Shown here: positions 1 through 6,742 of the stretch, one piece after another | How positions within the stretch are numbered: position 1 is the stretch's first letter | Layout of the letters: each line of letters opens with the position of its first letter | Source of the DNA: Thiomonas sp. | GTDB taxonomy: Bacteria; Pseudomonadota; Gammaproteobacteria; Burkholderiales; Burkholderiaceae_C | Direction of reading: 5' to 3' | Length of the DNA: 8,239 bases | Assembly (NCBI GenBank): GCA_028706735.1 | Contig: JAQTVS010000116.1 | Coordinates: 1 to 8,239 of the forward strand | Program-made: the position numbers and the translations under genes | The notes under the pieces: model-generated | Told to the model about the DNA's origin: nothing | The model's database searches: none | The model's input: only the letters and a program-made list of their open reading frames with translations

Positions 1-617
1 ACACGCGGATGATGATGGGGTTTCTGTTGTTCATGGCCGAACCCCAAAACGTCACCATGATTGGCCTGGGCGGGGGTTCGCTGGCCAAATTCTGCTATCG
101 CCACCTGCCGCAGACCCGCATCCTGGCGGTTGAGATCAACCCGCATGTCATTGCCTTGCGCGATGAGTTTCATGTCCCTTCCGACGACGATCGGTTCAGC
201 GTCGTGCGGGCCGACGGCGCGCAGTATGTGCGCACCAGCACGTCACCATGCGACATCCTGATGGTTGACGGCTACGACAGTGAAGGTTTGTCGCCGCGCC
301 TGTGTTCCCAGCGTTTCTACGATGATGGATCCGCGCTGCTGCGCCCGGGCGGCATCATGGTGGTCAATCTGCAATACAGCCACGACCACTACGCCATCCA
401 CCTGGACCGCATCCGGCGCAGCTTTGGCGATTCCGTGCTGGTGGTCGATGACAGGGAAGGGTGCAACAGCATCGTCTTTGCACGCAAGGGCCTGGGCTTT
501 GAGCAGGTGCGGCTGGGTGCGGTGCGCCGTCCCCGAAACCTTGACGGCGCGGCTGCCGATGCGTTGCTGGCTGCGTTTGCACAGGTCACTGCCGCGTTGA
601 AGCAGCAGCGAGGCTAG
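1..617 (+). CDS. spermidine synthase-like SAM-fold protein, 5' partial
   Basis: This is the C-terminal part of a protein of the spermidine synthase / SAM-dependent methyltransferase fold. The frame is open to the left edge (codons start at base 3), so the true start probably lies outside; the first visible Met codons (bases 9-17) are in a stretch reading TRMMMGFLLF that looks like the inside of such proteins. Numbering from base 9, a glycine-rich nucleotide-binding loop (GLGGGSLAKF, residues 19-28) is followed by an acidic strand end (AVEINP, 40-45) and an aspartate motif (VDGYD, 86-90) at the place of the D-x-x-D catalytic motif of aminopropyltransferases, then LRPGG (111-115) typical of the fold. 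It could transfer aminopropyl groups to putrescine, but many bacterial paralogues with this fold have no proven polyamine activity, and the Pro that usually follows the second Asp is missing. The fold is secure; the substrate is not. The stop codon is TAG at 615-617. Confidence 0.8.
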   Translation, partial: TRMMMGFLLFMAEPQNVTMIGLGGGSLAKFCYRHLPQTRILAVEINPHVIALRDEFHVPSDDDRFSVVRADGAQYVRTSTSPCDILMVDGYDSEGLSPRLCSQRFYDDGSALLRPGGIMVVNLQYSHDHYAIHLDRIRRSFGDSVLVVDDREGCNSIVFARKGLGFEQVRLGAVRRPRNLDGAAADALLAAFAQVTAALKQQRG

Positions 618-652
618 CAGCCTGTCGGCATCAACTTGGAAGGCTGGACGCC

Positions 653-865
653 ATGGACACACCCAATCGACAAGCCGGTTTCCTGCGCGGTACGCTGCGC
701 GCGCTCGGCGCGGTGGCCACCGCCATGGTGGGCTTGCGCCGGGCCAAGGATCGGGAGAAGGATTTCGCCACGCTCAAGCCGGTGCACGTCGTCGTGGCGG
801 GGGTGATCATCGCCGCGATCATCATCACGGCGCTGATCCTCCTGGTCAATCGCATCGCGGGCTGA
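653..865 (+). CDS. DUF2970 family small membrane protein
   Basis: This 70-residue protein has a basic, soluble N-terminal half (residues 1-42, with RGTLR and LRRAKDREKDF) and one strongly hydrophobic C-terminal membrane helix (about residues 45-66, starting after KPVHVVVAGV). The N-terminal conserved stretch, the PVHV entry and the single terminal helix match the DUF2970 family, a small protein family I know mainly from betaproteobacteria; its function is unknown. A good ribosome binding site (GGAAGG, 638-643) lies 9 bases before the ATG. The gene starts 35 bp after the stop of the spermidine-synthase-like gene, so the two may be co-transcribed. The N-terminal positive charges suggest a cytoplasmic N-terminus (inference). 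Confidence 0.8.
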   Translation: MDTPNRQAGFLRGTLRALGAVATAMVGLRRAKDREKDFATLKPVHVVVAGVIIAAIIITALILLVNRIAG

Positions 866-871
866 ATCTCT

Positions 872-901
872 GCGCTCGGCCAGACGCATCAAGCCGGGCG
901 C
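872..901 (+). terminator. candidate stem-loop between convergent genes
   Basis: GCGCTCGGC (872-880) can pair with GCCGGGCGC (893-901) over nine positions, eight Watson-Crick and one G-U when transcribed rightward, around a 12-base loop. It fills the 37-bp gap between the stop of the DUF2970 gene (865) and the stop of the convergent DUF167 gene (903). No U-tract follows on either strand, so it is at best an atypical or shared terminator. On the minus strand the wobble becomes a C-A mismatch. Confidence 0.4.
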
Positions 902-902
902 G

Positions 903-1223
903 TCAATCCAGCAGGCTGGTTTGCTGGAATGCAGCGGGAAGCTTTTGCGGGGCCTGGATGCGCAACTGCTTGTTGACATTCATGCGCCCGAAGACCACTT
1001 CGATGGCCGAGGCGGATACGCCAAACTCCTTGGCGAGGAAGCGCACCATGTGATCGGTCGCGCGGCCAGCGCGCGGTGCGGCTGTCACGCTCACCTTCAG
1101 TTGCGATCCCTTGCGCTTGCCGATGGCATCGACTCCCGCACTGGGTTTTCCCAGGATGTTGACCACGAGCGTGTCGCCATCCCACCAAAAGAACGACTCG
1201 CCTCGAAGCTGCCGGGGTTTCAT
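903..1223 (-). CDS. DUF167 / YggU family protein (UPF0235)
   Basis: A 106-residue soluble protein of the YggU/DUF167 family, whose role is not established. Seen in the sequence: a first strand (TLVVNILGKPSAGVDAI, residues 18-34), a basic stretch then LKVSVTAAPRAGRAT (43-57), which corresponds to the family's 'L-k-v-x-v-x-A-p-P-x-x-G-k-A-N' signature with Thr where Asn is usual, then a helix ending FLAKEFGV (62-69) and a last strand with the G-R-x-x-x-N-K pattern (84-90). Length is slightly above the usual ~100 residues. The ATG at 1221-1223 is the natural start, because the family domain begins a few residues later; no strong Shine-Dalgarno precedes it. It lies 58 bp downstream of the ribbon-helix-helix gene on the same strand and could be read from the same promoter. 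It converges on the DUF2970 gene. Confidence 0.85.
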   Translation of the reverse strand: MKPRQLRGESFFWWDGDTLVVNILGKPSAGVDAIGKRKGSQLKVSVTAAPRAGRATDHMVRFLAKEFGVSASAIEVVFGRMNVNKQLRIQAPQKLPAAFQQTSLLD

Positions 1224-1281
1224 GAGAAGGGTCGTCCCGGTGGCGCAGTGCCGCCTGTTGCGGTTCTGCAGCGGCAGACGC

Positions 1282-1473
1282 TCAGCGCTTGAGCGCCTCG
1301 TCGATGGAATCGCCCGGCTGCCAAGGCCGCCCGAGCTTGAACTCGATGTAGTCGCGGATCAGGCGCCGCACCACTTGCGAAGGCGTCTGGTCATCGCGCG
1401 CGCACAGACGCTCGAACATCTCCTTCTTCTGCGGGTCGATCAGGACGGTGAGGCGGCTGGTGCGTTGTTCCAT
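1282..1473 (-). CDS. ribbon-helix-helix (CopG/Arc-type) DNA-binding protein
   Basis: A 63-residue protein with the ribbon-helix-helix layout: a short beta-strand (SRLTVLID, residues 6-13) that would insert in the DNA major groove as a dimer, a first helix (PQKKEMFERLCA, 14-25), a turn (DDQTPSQ), and a second helix (VVRRLIRDYIEF, 34-45). A proline- and acid-containing tail follows (WQPGDSIDEALKR). I start it at the ATG at 1471-1473; the longer open frame upstream runs through the promoter region and the hyfB coding sequence on the other strand and is not credible as protein. No toxin partner is visible, so a free-standing regulator is more likely than an antitoxin, though the only adjacent same-strand gene is DUF167. 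It is divergent to hyfB, with its start 67 bp from the hyfB start, so it may regulate itself and the hyf operon (inference). A 6-bp stem (CGCTCA/TGAGCG, 1279-1295) spans its stop codon. Confidence 0.75.
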   Translation of the reverse strand: MEQRTSRLTVLIDPQKKEMFERLCARDDQTPSQVVRRLIRDYIEFKLGRPWQPGDSIDEALKR

Positions 1474-1540
1474 TTCGATAGAAATAAGATTAGCATTTAG
1501 CGCACATCTTATGTGAATCTCGTTTTCACGCAACGCCCGT
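1474..1540. promoter_or_regulatory. divergent promoter region between RHH gene and hyfB
   Basis: The 67 bases between the two divergent start codons are clearly richer in A/T than the surrounding coding DNA, most strongly at 1474-1520. For the minus strand a weak sigma70-like pair is visible: TTGCGT (complement of 1528-1533) and TAAGAT (complement of 1506-1511), 16 bases apart. For the plus strand TAAGAT occurs at 1485-1490, but no convincing -35 box stands at the right distance. No sigma54-type -24/-12 element, as used by the enteric hyf and hyc operons, is seen here. No Shine-Dalgarno is obvious before hyfB. Which boxes are used cannot be decided by eye. Confidence 0.5.
1484..1512. repeat. 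7-bp perfect inverted repeat, candidate operator
   Basis: ATAAGAT (1484-1490) and ATCTTAT (1506-1512) form a perfect inverted repeat with 15 bases between the arms. Inside it TTAGC occurs twice in direct orientation (1490-1494 and 1497-1501, start-to-start 7 bases). Just outside, ATTTC-GATA-GAAAT (1472-1485) is another small perfect palindrome that covers the RHH start codon. Short repeated half-sites like these are what ribbon-helix-helix dimers usually bind, so this is a plausible autoregulatory operator. The link to the adjacent regulator is inference. Confidence 0.4.
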
Positions 1541-3544
1541 ATGAACGCGCCCGATCTTCTTCCAATTGCACTGGGTGTGGTGGCTGCCTGGGTGTGCATG
1601 GGACTGGCCGGTTTCGTGGCGCCGCGTTCTACGCGCTGGGTGGCGCGGGTGATTTTTCCGCTGGGTGCGCTGGGCAGTCTGGTGATGGCCGGGGTGGGAT
1701 TGCTGGCGCTGTTCGCTCCGCCGCAGTCGCTGGTCTTGCCTATTGGGCTGCCGGGCTTGCCCATGCATCTGCGGCTGGATGCACTTTCGGGGTTTTTTCT
1801 GTTTCTGCTCGGCGCCGCGACCGTTGGCATTTCCACCTTCGCCTCGGGCTATTTCCGCGAGGGCGAGGGCACGGCGCCGGGGCTGCTGGGCATGCAGTAC
1901 CACATGTTTTTGGCAGCAATGTGCATGGTGATGCTCGCCGCAGACGCCTACAGCTTCATGCTGGCCTGGGAAGTCATGGCCATGGCCTCGTATTTCCTGG
2001 TGATTTCCCAGCACCGCATGGCGGAAATCCGCAGCGCGGGTTTTGTGTATCTGCTGTTGGCGCATCTGGGAGCCATCGCCCTGCTGTTGTGCTTCGGGGT
2101 GATGATGAAGGGGGGGATCGCCGGTCTGACGTTCGAGGCAATGCGCCACGCGCCGCTGAGCCCGGCCTGGGCCAGCGTGGCCTTTGGTCTGGCGGTCATT
2201 GGCTTTGGCGCCAAGGCCGGGCTGGTGCCGTTGCACATCTGGCTGCCAGAAGCGCATCCGGCTGCGCCTTCGCCGGTCTCGGCGCTGATGAGCGGGGTGA
2301 TGCTCAAGACCGCCCTCTACGGCCTGCTGCGGGTGAGCTTTGATCTGCTGCACGCGCCGCTGTGGTGGTGGGGGGTGCCGCTGTTGGCGCTGGGGCTGTT
2401 CGGCGCTTTGTTTGGCGTGCTGTTTGCTGCGGTGCAGACCGATATGAAGCGGCTTCTGGCCTATTCGTCCATTGAGAACATCGGAATCGCCTTTGCCGCC
2501 CTGGGCTTGGCGCTGGTGTTCCATGGCGTTGGGCTGGCGGCGTTTGCAGCGCTGGCGCTCGCGGCCATGCTGTACCACCTGCTCAACCACGCATTTTTCA
2601 AGAGCCTGCTGTTCCTGGCCACCGGCTCAGTGCTCCACGCCACCAAGCAGCGCAGCCTGGGCAAGCTCGGCGGCTTGCTGCGCTCCATGCCCTGGGTGGG
2701 CTGGACGGCGTTGATCGGCACACTGGCGATTGCTGGGCTGCCGCCGCTCAATGGTTTTGTCGCCGAGTGGCTGCTGTTGCAGTCGTTTCTGTTCACACCG
2801 CAGATTCCCGAACCGTTTTTCAATCTGCTCATCCCGCTGGGTGCGGCCATGCTGGTGCTGACTGCGGCGCTGGCGGCGTATGTCATGGTGAAGTTCTACG
2901 GAGTGATTTTTCTGGGGCGTGCGCGTGAACCGCAACTGGAGCAGGCACACGATGTCGGCTGGTTGGAGCGCATCGGGTTGCTGTGGTTGGCCGCGGGCTG
3001 CGTGCTGCTGGGCCTGATCCCGACCTGGGTGCTGCAGGCCATCGACCGGGTCAACCTGATGCTGCTGGGCAAGCCGCTGGCGCAAATGGGCAACTGGCTC
3101 TGGCTGGCGCCGCTGTCGCCGGATCGGGCGTCCTACAGCTCCATGATGATTCTGCTCGTCGGCCTGCTGGTCGTGAGCCTGACGGGGTTGTTGACCCACC
3201 GCGTCTATGCGGGACGCGCCCGCCGCGCCGCGCCGTGGGACTGCGGCGCGCCTGGCTTGACCGGGCGCATGCAGGACAGCGCCGAAGGCTTTGGTCAGCC
3301 GATCCGCCGGGTGTTCAGCCCGTTCTTCCTGGTGCGGGTGGAAGTGCCGCGCCCGGACGACGCTGCGCCGCGCTATCGGGTCTCGGTGGACGACCGGTTC
3401 TGGCCGCAGTTTTACCTGCCGCTGGCGCAGGCGGTGCTGTGGCTGGCGCGGCAGGTCGGGAAGATTCAACAGGGGCGGATTTCGGTGTATTTGCTCTACA
3501 GCTTCCTCACCCTGCTGGTGCTGCTGATGGTGGTGGTGCGATGA
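1541..3544 (+). CDS. hyfB: hydrogenase-4 component B-like antiporter subunit (HyfB/HycC family)
   Basis: A 667-residue integral membrane protein of the NuoL/NuoM/MrpA antiporter-like family, closest in layout and length to HyfB/HycC. These subunits form the proton-translocating arm of group 4 hydrogenases and related complexes. Visible landmarks: the transmembrane Glu in LAWEVMAMASY (E144), the central Lys in GFGAKAGLVPLHIWLPEAH (K225), a second Lys in MSGVMLKTALYG (K256), the DMKRLLAYSSIENIG motif (301-315, K303), and the distal Lys in LLNHAFFKSLLF (K354). The C-terminal PWDCGAP (565-571) is characteristic of the HyfB/HycC type. A final hydrophobic helix closes the protein (about 649-666). 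The start at 1541 is the first possible: an upstream in-frame ATG at 1511 is followed directly by a stop. No clear Shine-Dalgarno precedes it. It is the first gene of the operon and overlaps hyfC by 4 bases (ATGA, 3541-3544). Confidence 0.92.
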   Translation: MNAPDLLPIALGVVAAWVCMGLAGFVAPRSTRWVARVIFPLGALGSLVMAGVGLLALFAPPQSLVLPIGLPGLPMHLRLDALSGFFLFLLGAATVGISTFASGYFREGEGTAPGLLGMQYHMFLAAMCMVMLAADAYSFMLAWEVMAMASYFLVISQHRMAEIRSAGFVYLLLAHLGAIALLLCFGVMMKGGIAGLTFEAMRHAPLSPAWASVAFGLAVIGFGAKAGLVPLHIWLPEAHPAAPSPVSALMSGVMLKTALYGLLRVSFDLLHAPLWWWGVPLLALGLFGALFGVLFAAVQTDMKRLLAYSSIENIGIAFAALGLALVFHGVGLAAFAALALAAMLYHLLNHAFFKSLLFLATGSVLHATKQRSLGKLGGLLRSMPWVGWTALIGTLAIAGLPPLNGFVAEWLLLQSFLFTPQIPEPFFNLLIPLGAAMLVLTAALAAYVMVKFYGVIFLGRAREPQLEQAHDVGWLERIGLLWLAAGCVLLGLIPTWVLQAIDRVNLMLLGKPLAQMGNWLWLAPLSPDRASYSSMMILLVGLLVVSLTGLLTHRVYAGRARRAAPWDCGAPGLTGRMQDSAEGFGQPIRRVFSPFFLVRVEVPRPDDAAPRYRVSVDDRFWPQFYLPLAQAVLWLARQVGKIQQGRISVYLLYSFLTLLVLLMVVVR

Positions 3545-4503
3545 GCTTTTCCGCCTTGCTGACGCCGCTGTTGACCCAATTGCTGGCGGTGGCCGTCTCG
3601 GTGCTGCTGGCGCCGCTGCTGTCCGGCTGGGTGATGCAATGCCGCGCCTGGCTGTCCAACCGCAGCGCACCGCCCATCTGGCAGCCGTATGCGCGGATCG
3701 CCAAGCTGCTGCGCAAGGACGCGGTGCTGGCGCACGAGGCCACGCCGCTGTTCCGCGTCGTGCCTTACCTGCTTTTTGGCATCATGGTGGTGGTTGCGGC
3801 CATTATTCCCTCGCTCTCCTCCGATCTGCCCTTTGCGCAGGCGGCTGACGTCATCGCGCTGGTGGGGCTGTTCGCGTTGGCGCGGGTGTTCACCGCCCTG
3901 GCGGGCATGGACATCGGCGCCGCTTTCGGCAGCATGGGCGCGCGGCGTGACATGATGGTGGGCTTCCTGGCCGAGCCCGCGCTGCTGATGGTGGTGTTCA
4001 CTTCCTCGCTGATCTCGGGCAGCACCCTGCTGCCGACGATTGCCGAATTCCTGCAGTCGCAGCATCTGGCGCTGCACGCCAGTCTGGCGTTCGCCGCAGT
4101 GGCGTTCGTGATGGTGCTGCTGGCCGAGAACGCGCGCATTCCGGTGGACAACCCCGCCACCCATCTGGAGCTGACCATGATCCACGAGGCCATGGTGCTC
4201 GAATATTCCGCGCGTCATCTGGCGCTGGTGGAATGGGCCAGCAGCCTCAAACTGTTCAACTACGCCTGCATCGGCTTTGCGCTGTTTCTGCCTTGGGGCA
4301 TGGCGAACCATGCCGACGGCGTGATGTGGCTGCTGGCCGCGCTGCCACCGCTGCTGCTCAAACTGGCGGCCGCCGGTTTTGGCATTGCGCTGATCGAAAC
4401 CCTGAGCGCCAAGCTGCGCATTTTTCGCGCCCCGGAGTTTCTCGGCACGGCCTTTCTGCTCGCCGTGCTCGGCTTGCTGGTGCGGCTGATGCTTTCGCAC
4501 TGA
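3541..4503 (+). CDS. hyfC: hydrogenase-4 component C-like membrane subunit (HyfC/HycD, NuoH-like)
   Basis: A 320-residue membrane protein of the NuoH/HyfC/HycD family, the subunit that anchors the soluble redox arm to the antiporter-like arm and lines the quinone-like cavity and proton entry path in complex I. Recognisable motifs: a cytoplasmic loop after helix 1 with PPIWQPYARIAKLLRKD (44-60), GARRDMMVGFLAEPALL (133-149), with a family-typical Glu at 145, and the diagnostic loop ENARIPVDNPATHLELTMIH (196-215) followed by EAMVLEYS. A second cytoplasmic segment, ETLSAKLRIFRAPEFLG (286-302), matches the family C-terminal loop. Length is typical (~310-320). The ATG overlaps the hyfB stop by ATGA, implying translational coupling. 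A much longer frame runs open upstream through hyfB, but the family alignment begins at this Met. Charged residues needed for the ion path look intact. Confidence 0.92.
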   Translation: MSFSALLTPLLTQLLAVAVSVLLAPLLSGWVMQCRAWLSNRSAPPIWQPYARIAKLLRKDAVLAHEATPLFRVVPYLLFGIMVVVAAIIPSLSSDLPFAQAADVIALVGLFALARVFTALAGMDIGAAFGSMGARRDMMVGFLAEPALLMVVFTSSLISGSTLLPTIAEFLQSQHLALHASLAFAAVAFVMVLLAENARIPVDNPATHLELTMIHEAMVLEYSARHLALVEWASSLKLFNYACIGFALFLPWGMANHADGVMWLLAALPPLLLKLAAAGFGIALIETLSAKLRIFRAPEFLGTAFLLAVLGLLVRLMLSH

Positions 4504-4506
4504 GGA
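4502..4506 (+). promoter_or_regulatory. ribosome binding site deciding the hyfE start
   Basis: GAGGA overlaps the hyfC stop codon and stands 7 bases before the ATG at 4514. It supports this early start and therefore the unusual Ala/Ser-rich leader of HyfE; there is no other Met before residue 60, which is already inside a membrane helix. Confidence 0.65.
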
Positions 4507-4513
4507 CGACGCC

Positions 4514-5284
4514 ATGTCCGCTCTTGCCACGCTCGCTCCCGTCGCTTCGGCTGCTTCCGCCGCCGCTTCAGCCGCCGCTTCCGCCGCCGCTTCCGCCGCG
4601 CCAGGCACGCGTGCGCTGCTGCTGACCCTGCCGCTGAGCACGCAGCTCATCCACCTGATCGCCGCCTTGCTGCTGCTGCTGTCTTTCGCCATGCTGGCGC
4701 AGCGCAGGGTGGTCAATCTGGTCAACCTGTTCGCCGCGCAGGGCGCTTTGCTGGTGGCCAGCACGGCCGTGGTGGCCTATTCGACGGGCGATGCCGAGCT
4801 CTATCAGTCCGCCGTGCTGACTCTGCTGCTCAAAGTCATCGTGCTGCCCCTGGTGCTGCACAAGCTGATCCGCCGCCTGCATGCCGAATGGGATACTGAA
4901 ACCCTGGTGAACATTCCCACCCTGCAGATCATCGGCATCGTTCTGGTCATTTTCTCTTTTGTTCTGGCGCAGCCCATCTCCCAGTTCGCCGGCGAGGCCA
5001 TGCGCGGGACGCTGGGCATCGCGCTGGCGCTCGTGCTGCTGGCTTTCCTGATGATGATCGTGCGGCGCAAAGCCGTGGCGCAGGTGGTGGGCTTTCTGGC
5101 GATGGAAAACGGCCTGCTGTTTGCCGCCACCAGCGCCACGCAGGGCATGCCCATGGTGGTGGAATTGGGCATCGGCCTGGATGTGCTGGTCGGGGTGTTC
5201 ATCCTGGGGATTTTCTTTTTCCAGATCAGAGAGCAGTTCGACAGTCTGGACCTGCAGCATATGGAATCCCTCAAAGAGGACTGA
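4514..5284 (+). CDS. hyfE: hydrogenase-4 component E-like membrane subunit (HyfE, NuoK-like) with Ala/Ser leader
   Basis: A 256-residue membrane protein of the HyfE family, whose C-terminal half resembles NuoK, a small ion-path subunit of complex I. About six or seven hydrophobic helices can be seen from residue 44 on. A membrane Lys lies in LTLLLKVIVLPLVLHKL (K107) and the NuoK-like acidic motif is GFLAMENGLLF (193-203, E198); a further buried Glu is E217. HyfE proteins are usually about 215 residues; here the extra ~40 residues are a low-complexity N-terminus, mostly Ala and Ser (residues 11-29), encoded by 12-bp tandem repeats. The start is fixed by GAGGA at 4502-4506. hyfD, which lies between hyfC and hyfE in E. 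coli, is absent: only 10 bases separate the two genes. The stop abuts the hyfF start with no gap. Confidence 0.88.
   Translation: MSALATLAPVASAASAAASAAASAAASAAPGTRALLLTLPLSTQLIHLIAALLLLLSFAMLAQRRVVNLVNLFAAQGALLVASTAVVAYSTGDAELYQSAVLTLLLKVIVLPLVLHKLIRRLHAEWDTETLVNIPTLQIIGIVLVIFSFVLAQPISQFAGEAMRGTLGIALALVLLAFLMMIVRRKAVAQVVGFLAMENGLLFAATSATQGMPMVVELGIGLDVLVGVFILGIFFFQIREQFDSLDLQHMESLKED
4553..4600 (+). repeat. four-copy 12-bp tandem repeat in hyfE
   Basis: Four head-to-tail copies of GCTTCCGCCGCC are present at 4553-4564, 4565-4576, 4577-4588 and 4589-4600; copy 2 has one change (A for C at its sixth base) and copy 4 ends in G. Each copy encodes Ala-Ser-Ala-Ala. A degenerate start of the pattern (GCTTCGGCT) lies just upstream at 4544-4552. 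Because the unit is a multiple of three, copy-number change would alter only the length of the HyfE leader. Confidence 0.9.
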
Positions 5285-6739
5285 ATGGAACTTCTGATCG
5301 TCCTCGCCATCCCCCTGCTTGGGGCCGCGGCGCTGGCTTTCGTCGGCCAGCGCGGATTTGCGCCGCAGGTCAATCTGGCCTTCAGCGTGGCGACCTTCAT
5401 TGCCGCATGCGTGCTGACGGCGCGCATCATCGCCCAGGGGCCGATGCTGGTGTTTGCCGAGCAGTTTTTCATCGATCCGTTCAATGTGTTTCTGGTGGCG
5501 CTGACCGCCTTCGTCGGCATGACCACGGCGGCCTTTTCCCGACCCTATATGCGCATCGAGCAAGACCGCGGACGCTTGACCGCGGCGCGGCTGCGGCTCT
5601 ATCACAGCATGTATCAGGCCTTCATGTTCACCATGTTGCTCGCGCTGACCACCAATAACCTGGGCCTGCTGTGGGTTGCCATGGAAGCGGCCACGCTGAC
5701 CACCGTGCTGCTGGTCTCGCTCTACCGCACCAAGGCCAGCCTGGAGGCTGCTTGGAAATACTTCATCCTGTGCGGCGTAGGCATCGCGCTGGCGCTGTTC
5801 GGCACCGTGCTGCTGTATTTCGCTGCGGAGCGGGTGCTGGGCCACGCGGGCATGAACGCGTTGCTGTGGACGCAGCTCGATGCGGTCAAAGGCCGGCTGG
5901 AGCCTGGCATCATCGGCATCGCCTTCGTCTTTCTGCTGGTGGGTTACGGCACCAAGGTCGGCCTGGCGCCGCTGCACAGCTGGCTGCCCGATGCGCACGC
6001 CGAGGGGCCAACGCCGGTCTCGGCAGTGCTGTCCGGCCTGTTGCTCAATGTGGCGCTGTATGCGGTCATGCGCAGCAAGGTGCTGGTCGAGGGGAGCCTG
6101 CACGCCGCATGGCCGGGGCAGATGCTCATGGCCTTCGGGTTGCTCTCGGTGCTGGTCGGCGCGTTTTTGCTGTGGCGGCAAAAGGACGTGAAGCGCATGT
6201 TCGCCTACTCATCCATCGAACACATGGGCATCATCACCTTTGCCTTCGGCATGGGCGGGCCGGTGGCCAACTTCGCCGCGCTGCTGCACATGACCGGCCA
6301 CGCGCTGACCAAGAGCGCCATTTTCTACACCGCGGGACACGCCACGCAAAAGGCGCACAGCCAGCGCATCGAGGACATCCAGGGACTGCGCGAACAGTCG
6401 CCCGCGCTGGGCTGGGGGCTCATGATCGGCGTCCTGGCGATCGTGGGCATGCCGCCGTTCAGTGTGTTTGCCAGCGAATTCCTCATCCTCACCGCTGCCA
6501 TGCAGCAGCAGCCCTGGGCCACGCCCATCCTGTTGCTCGGGCTGGGCGTGGCCTTCGGTGCGTTGTTTCTGCGCGGGCAGGGCATGGTCTTTGGCCGCAG
6601 CAACCTGCGTGAACTCTCGCATGCGCCCAATATGGCGCCGGTGTTTGTGCATCTGGCGCTGGTGTTGCTGCTCGGGCTGTGGATTCCGCAGTTCCTGGTG
6701 TCCTGGTGGCGCACGGCGGCGGCGATGATCGGGAGTTGA
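5285..6739 (+). CDS. hyfF: hydrogenase-4 component F-like antiporter subunit (HyfF family)
   Basis: A 484-residue membrane protein of the NuoN/NuoM/HyfF antiporter-like family, a second proton-path subunit paralogous to HyfB. Landmarks: the helix-5 Glu in LLWVAMEAATL (E134), the central Lys in GYGTKVGLAPLHSWLPDAHA (K224), the motif KDVKRMFAYSSIEHMGI (300-316, K300 and K303), and the distal Lys in TGHALTKSAIFY (K343). Where HyfB has a Lys in the following helix (K256), HyfF has Asn (N255 in GLLLNVALYA). The DAHAEGPTPVSA stretch (236-247) is typical of HyfF. Length is close to the usual HyfF (~525) but slightly short. The ATG directly follows the hyfE stop (TGA, 5282-5284) with AAAGAGGA at 5273-5280 as ribosome binding site. 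Confidence 0.92.
   Translation: MELLIVLAIPLLGAAALAFVGQRGFAPQVNLAFSVATFIAACVLTARIIAQGPMLVFAEQFFIDPFNVFLVALTAFVGMTTAAFSRPYMRIEQDRGRLTAARLRLYHSMYQAFMFTMLLALTTNNLGLLWVAMEAATLTTVLLVSLYRTKASLEAAWKYFILCGVGIALALFGTVLLYFAAERVLGHAGMNALLWTQLDAVKGRLEPGIIGIAFVFLLVGYGTKVGLAPLHSWLPDAHAEGPTPVSAVLSGLLLNVALYAVMRSKVLVEGSLHAAWPGQMLMAFGLLSVLVGAFLLWRQKDVKRMFAYSSIEHMGIITFAFGMGGPVANFAALLHMTGHALTKSAIFYTAGHATQKAHSQRIEDIQGLREQSPALGWGLMIGVLAIVGMPPFSVFASEFLILTAAMQQQPWATPILLLGLGVAFGALFLRGQGMVFGRSNLRELSHAPNMAPVFVHLALVLLLGLWIPQFLVSWWRTAAAMIGS
6731..6735 (+). promoter_or_regulatory. ribosome binding site deciding the GTG start of hyfG
   Basis: GGGAG, inside the last codons of hyfF, lies 7 bases before the GTG at 6743. It is the only start close to the beginning of the NuoC-like domain; the first in-frame ATG is about 100 codons further in. 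Confidence 0.6.
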
Positions 6740-6742
6740 GCC

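Noticed and set aside
1249..1276. TGCCGC/GCGGCA stem between the RHH and DUF167 genes as a terminator
   Set aside because: Only 6 bp with a 16-base loop and no U-tract; expected by chance in GC-rich DNA.
1441..1540. Sigma54 promoter for the hyf operon, as in enteric bacteria
   Set aside because: No GG-N10-GC element with the surrounding consensus was found near the hyfB start.
1474..1836. N-terminal extension of the ribbon-helix-helix gene to 184 residues
   Set aside because: The extra part crosses the AT-rich promoter region and the hyfB 5' coding region on the opposite strand and looks like no protein family; the domain starts right after the Met at 1473.
4568..6181. Very long minus-strand open frame (537 codons) opposite hyfE and hyfF
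   Set aside because: Its translation is Gln/His/Arg-rich low-complexity sequence, typical of the antisense of GC-rich membrane-protein genes, and the opposite strand encodes clearly conserved proteins.
1541..6739. Vectorial carbonic anhydrase type inorganic-carbon uptake system (DabA/DabB)
   Set aside because: DabB is also an antiporter-like protein, but the presence of HyfC, HyfE and HyfG and the absence of a DUF2309 (DabA) gene in the window point to a hydrogenase-related complex.
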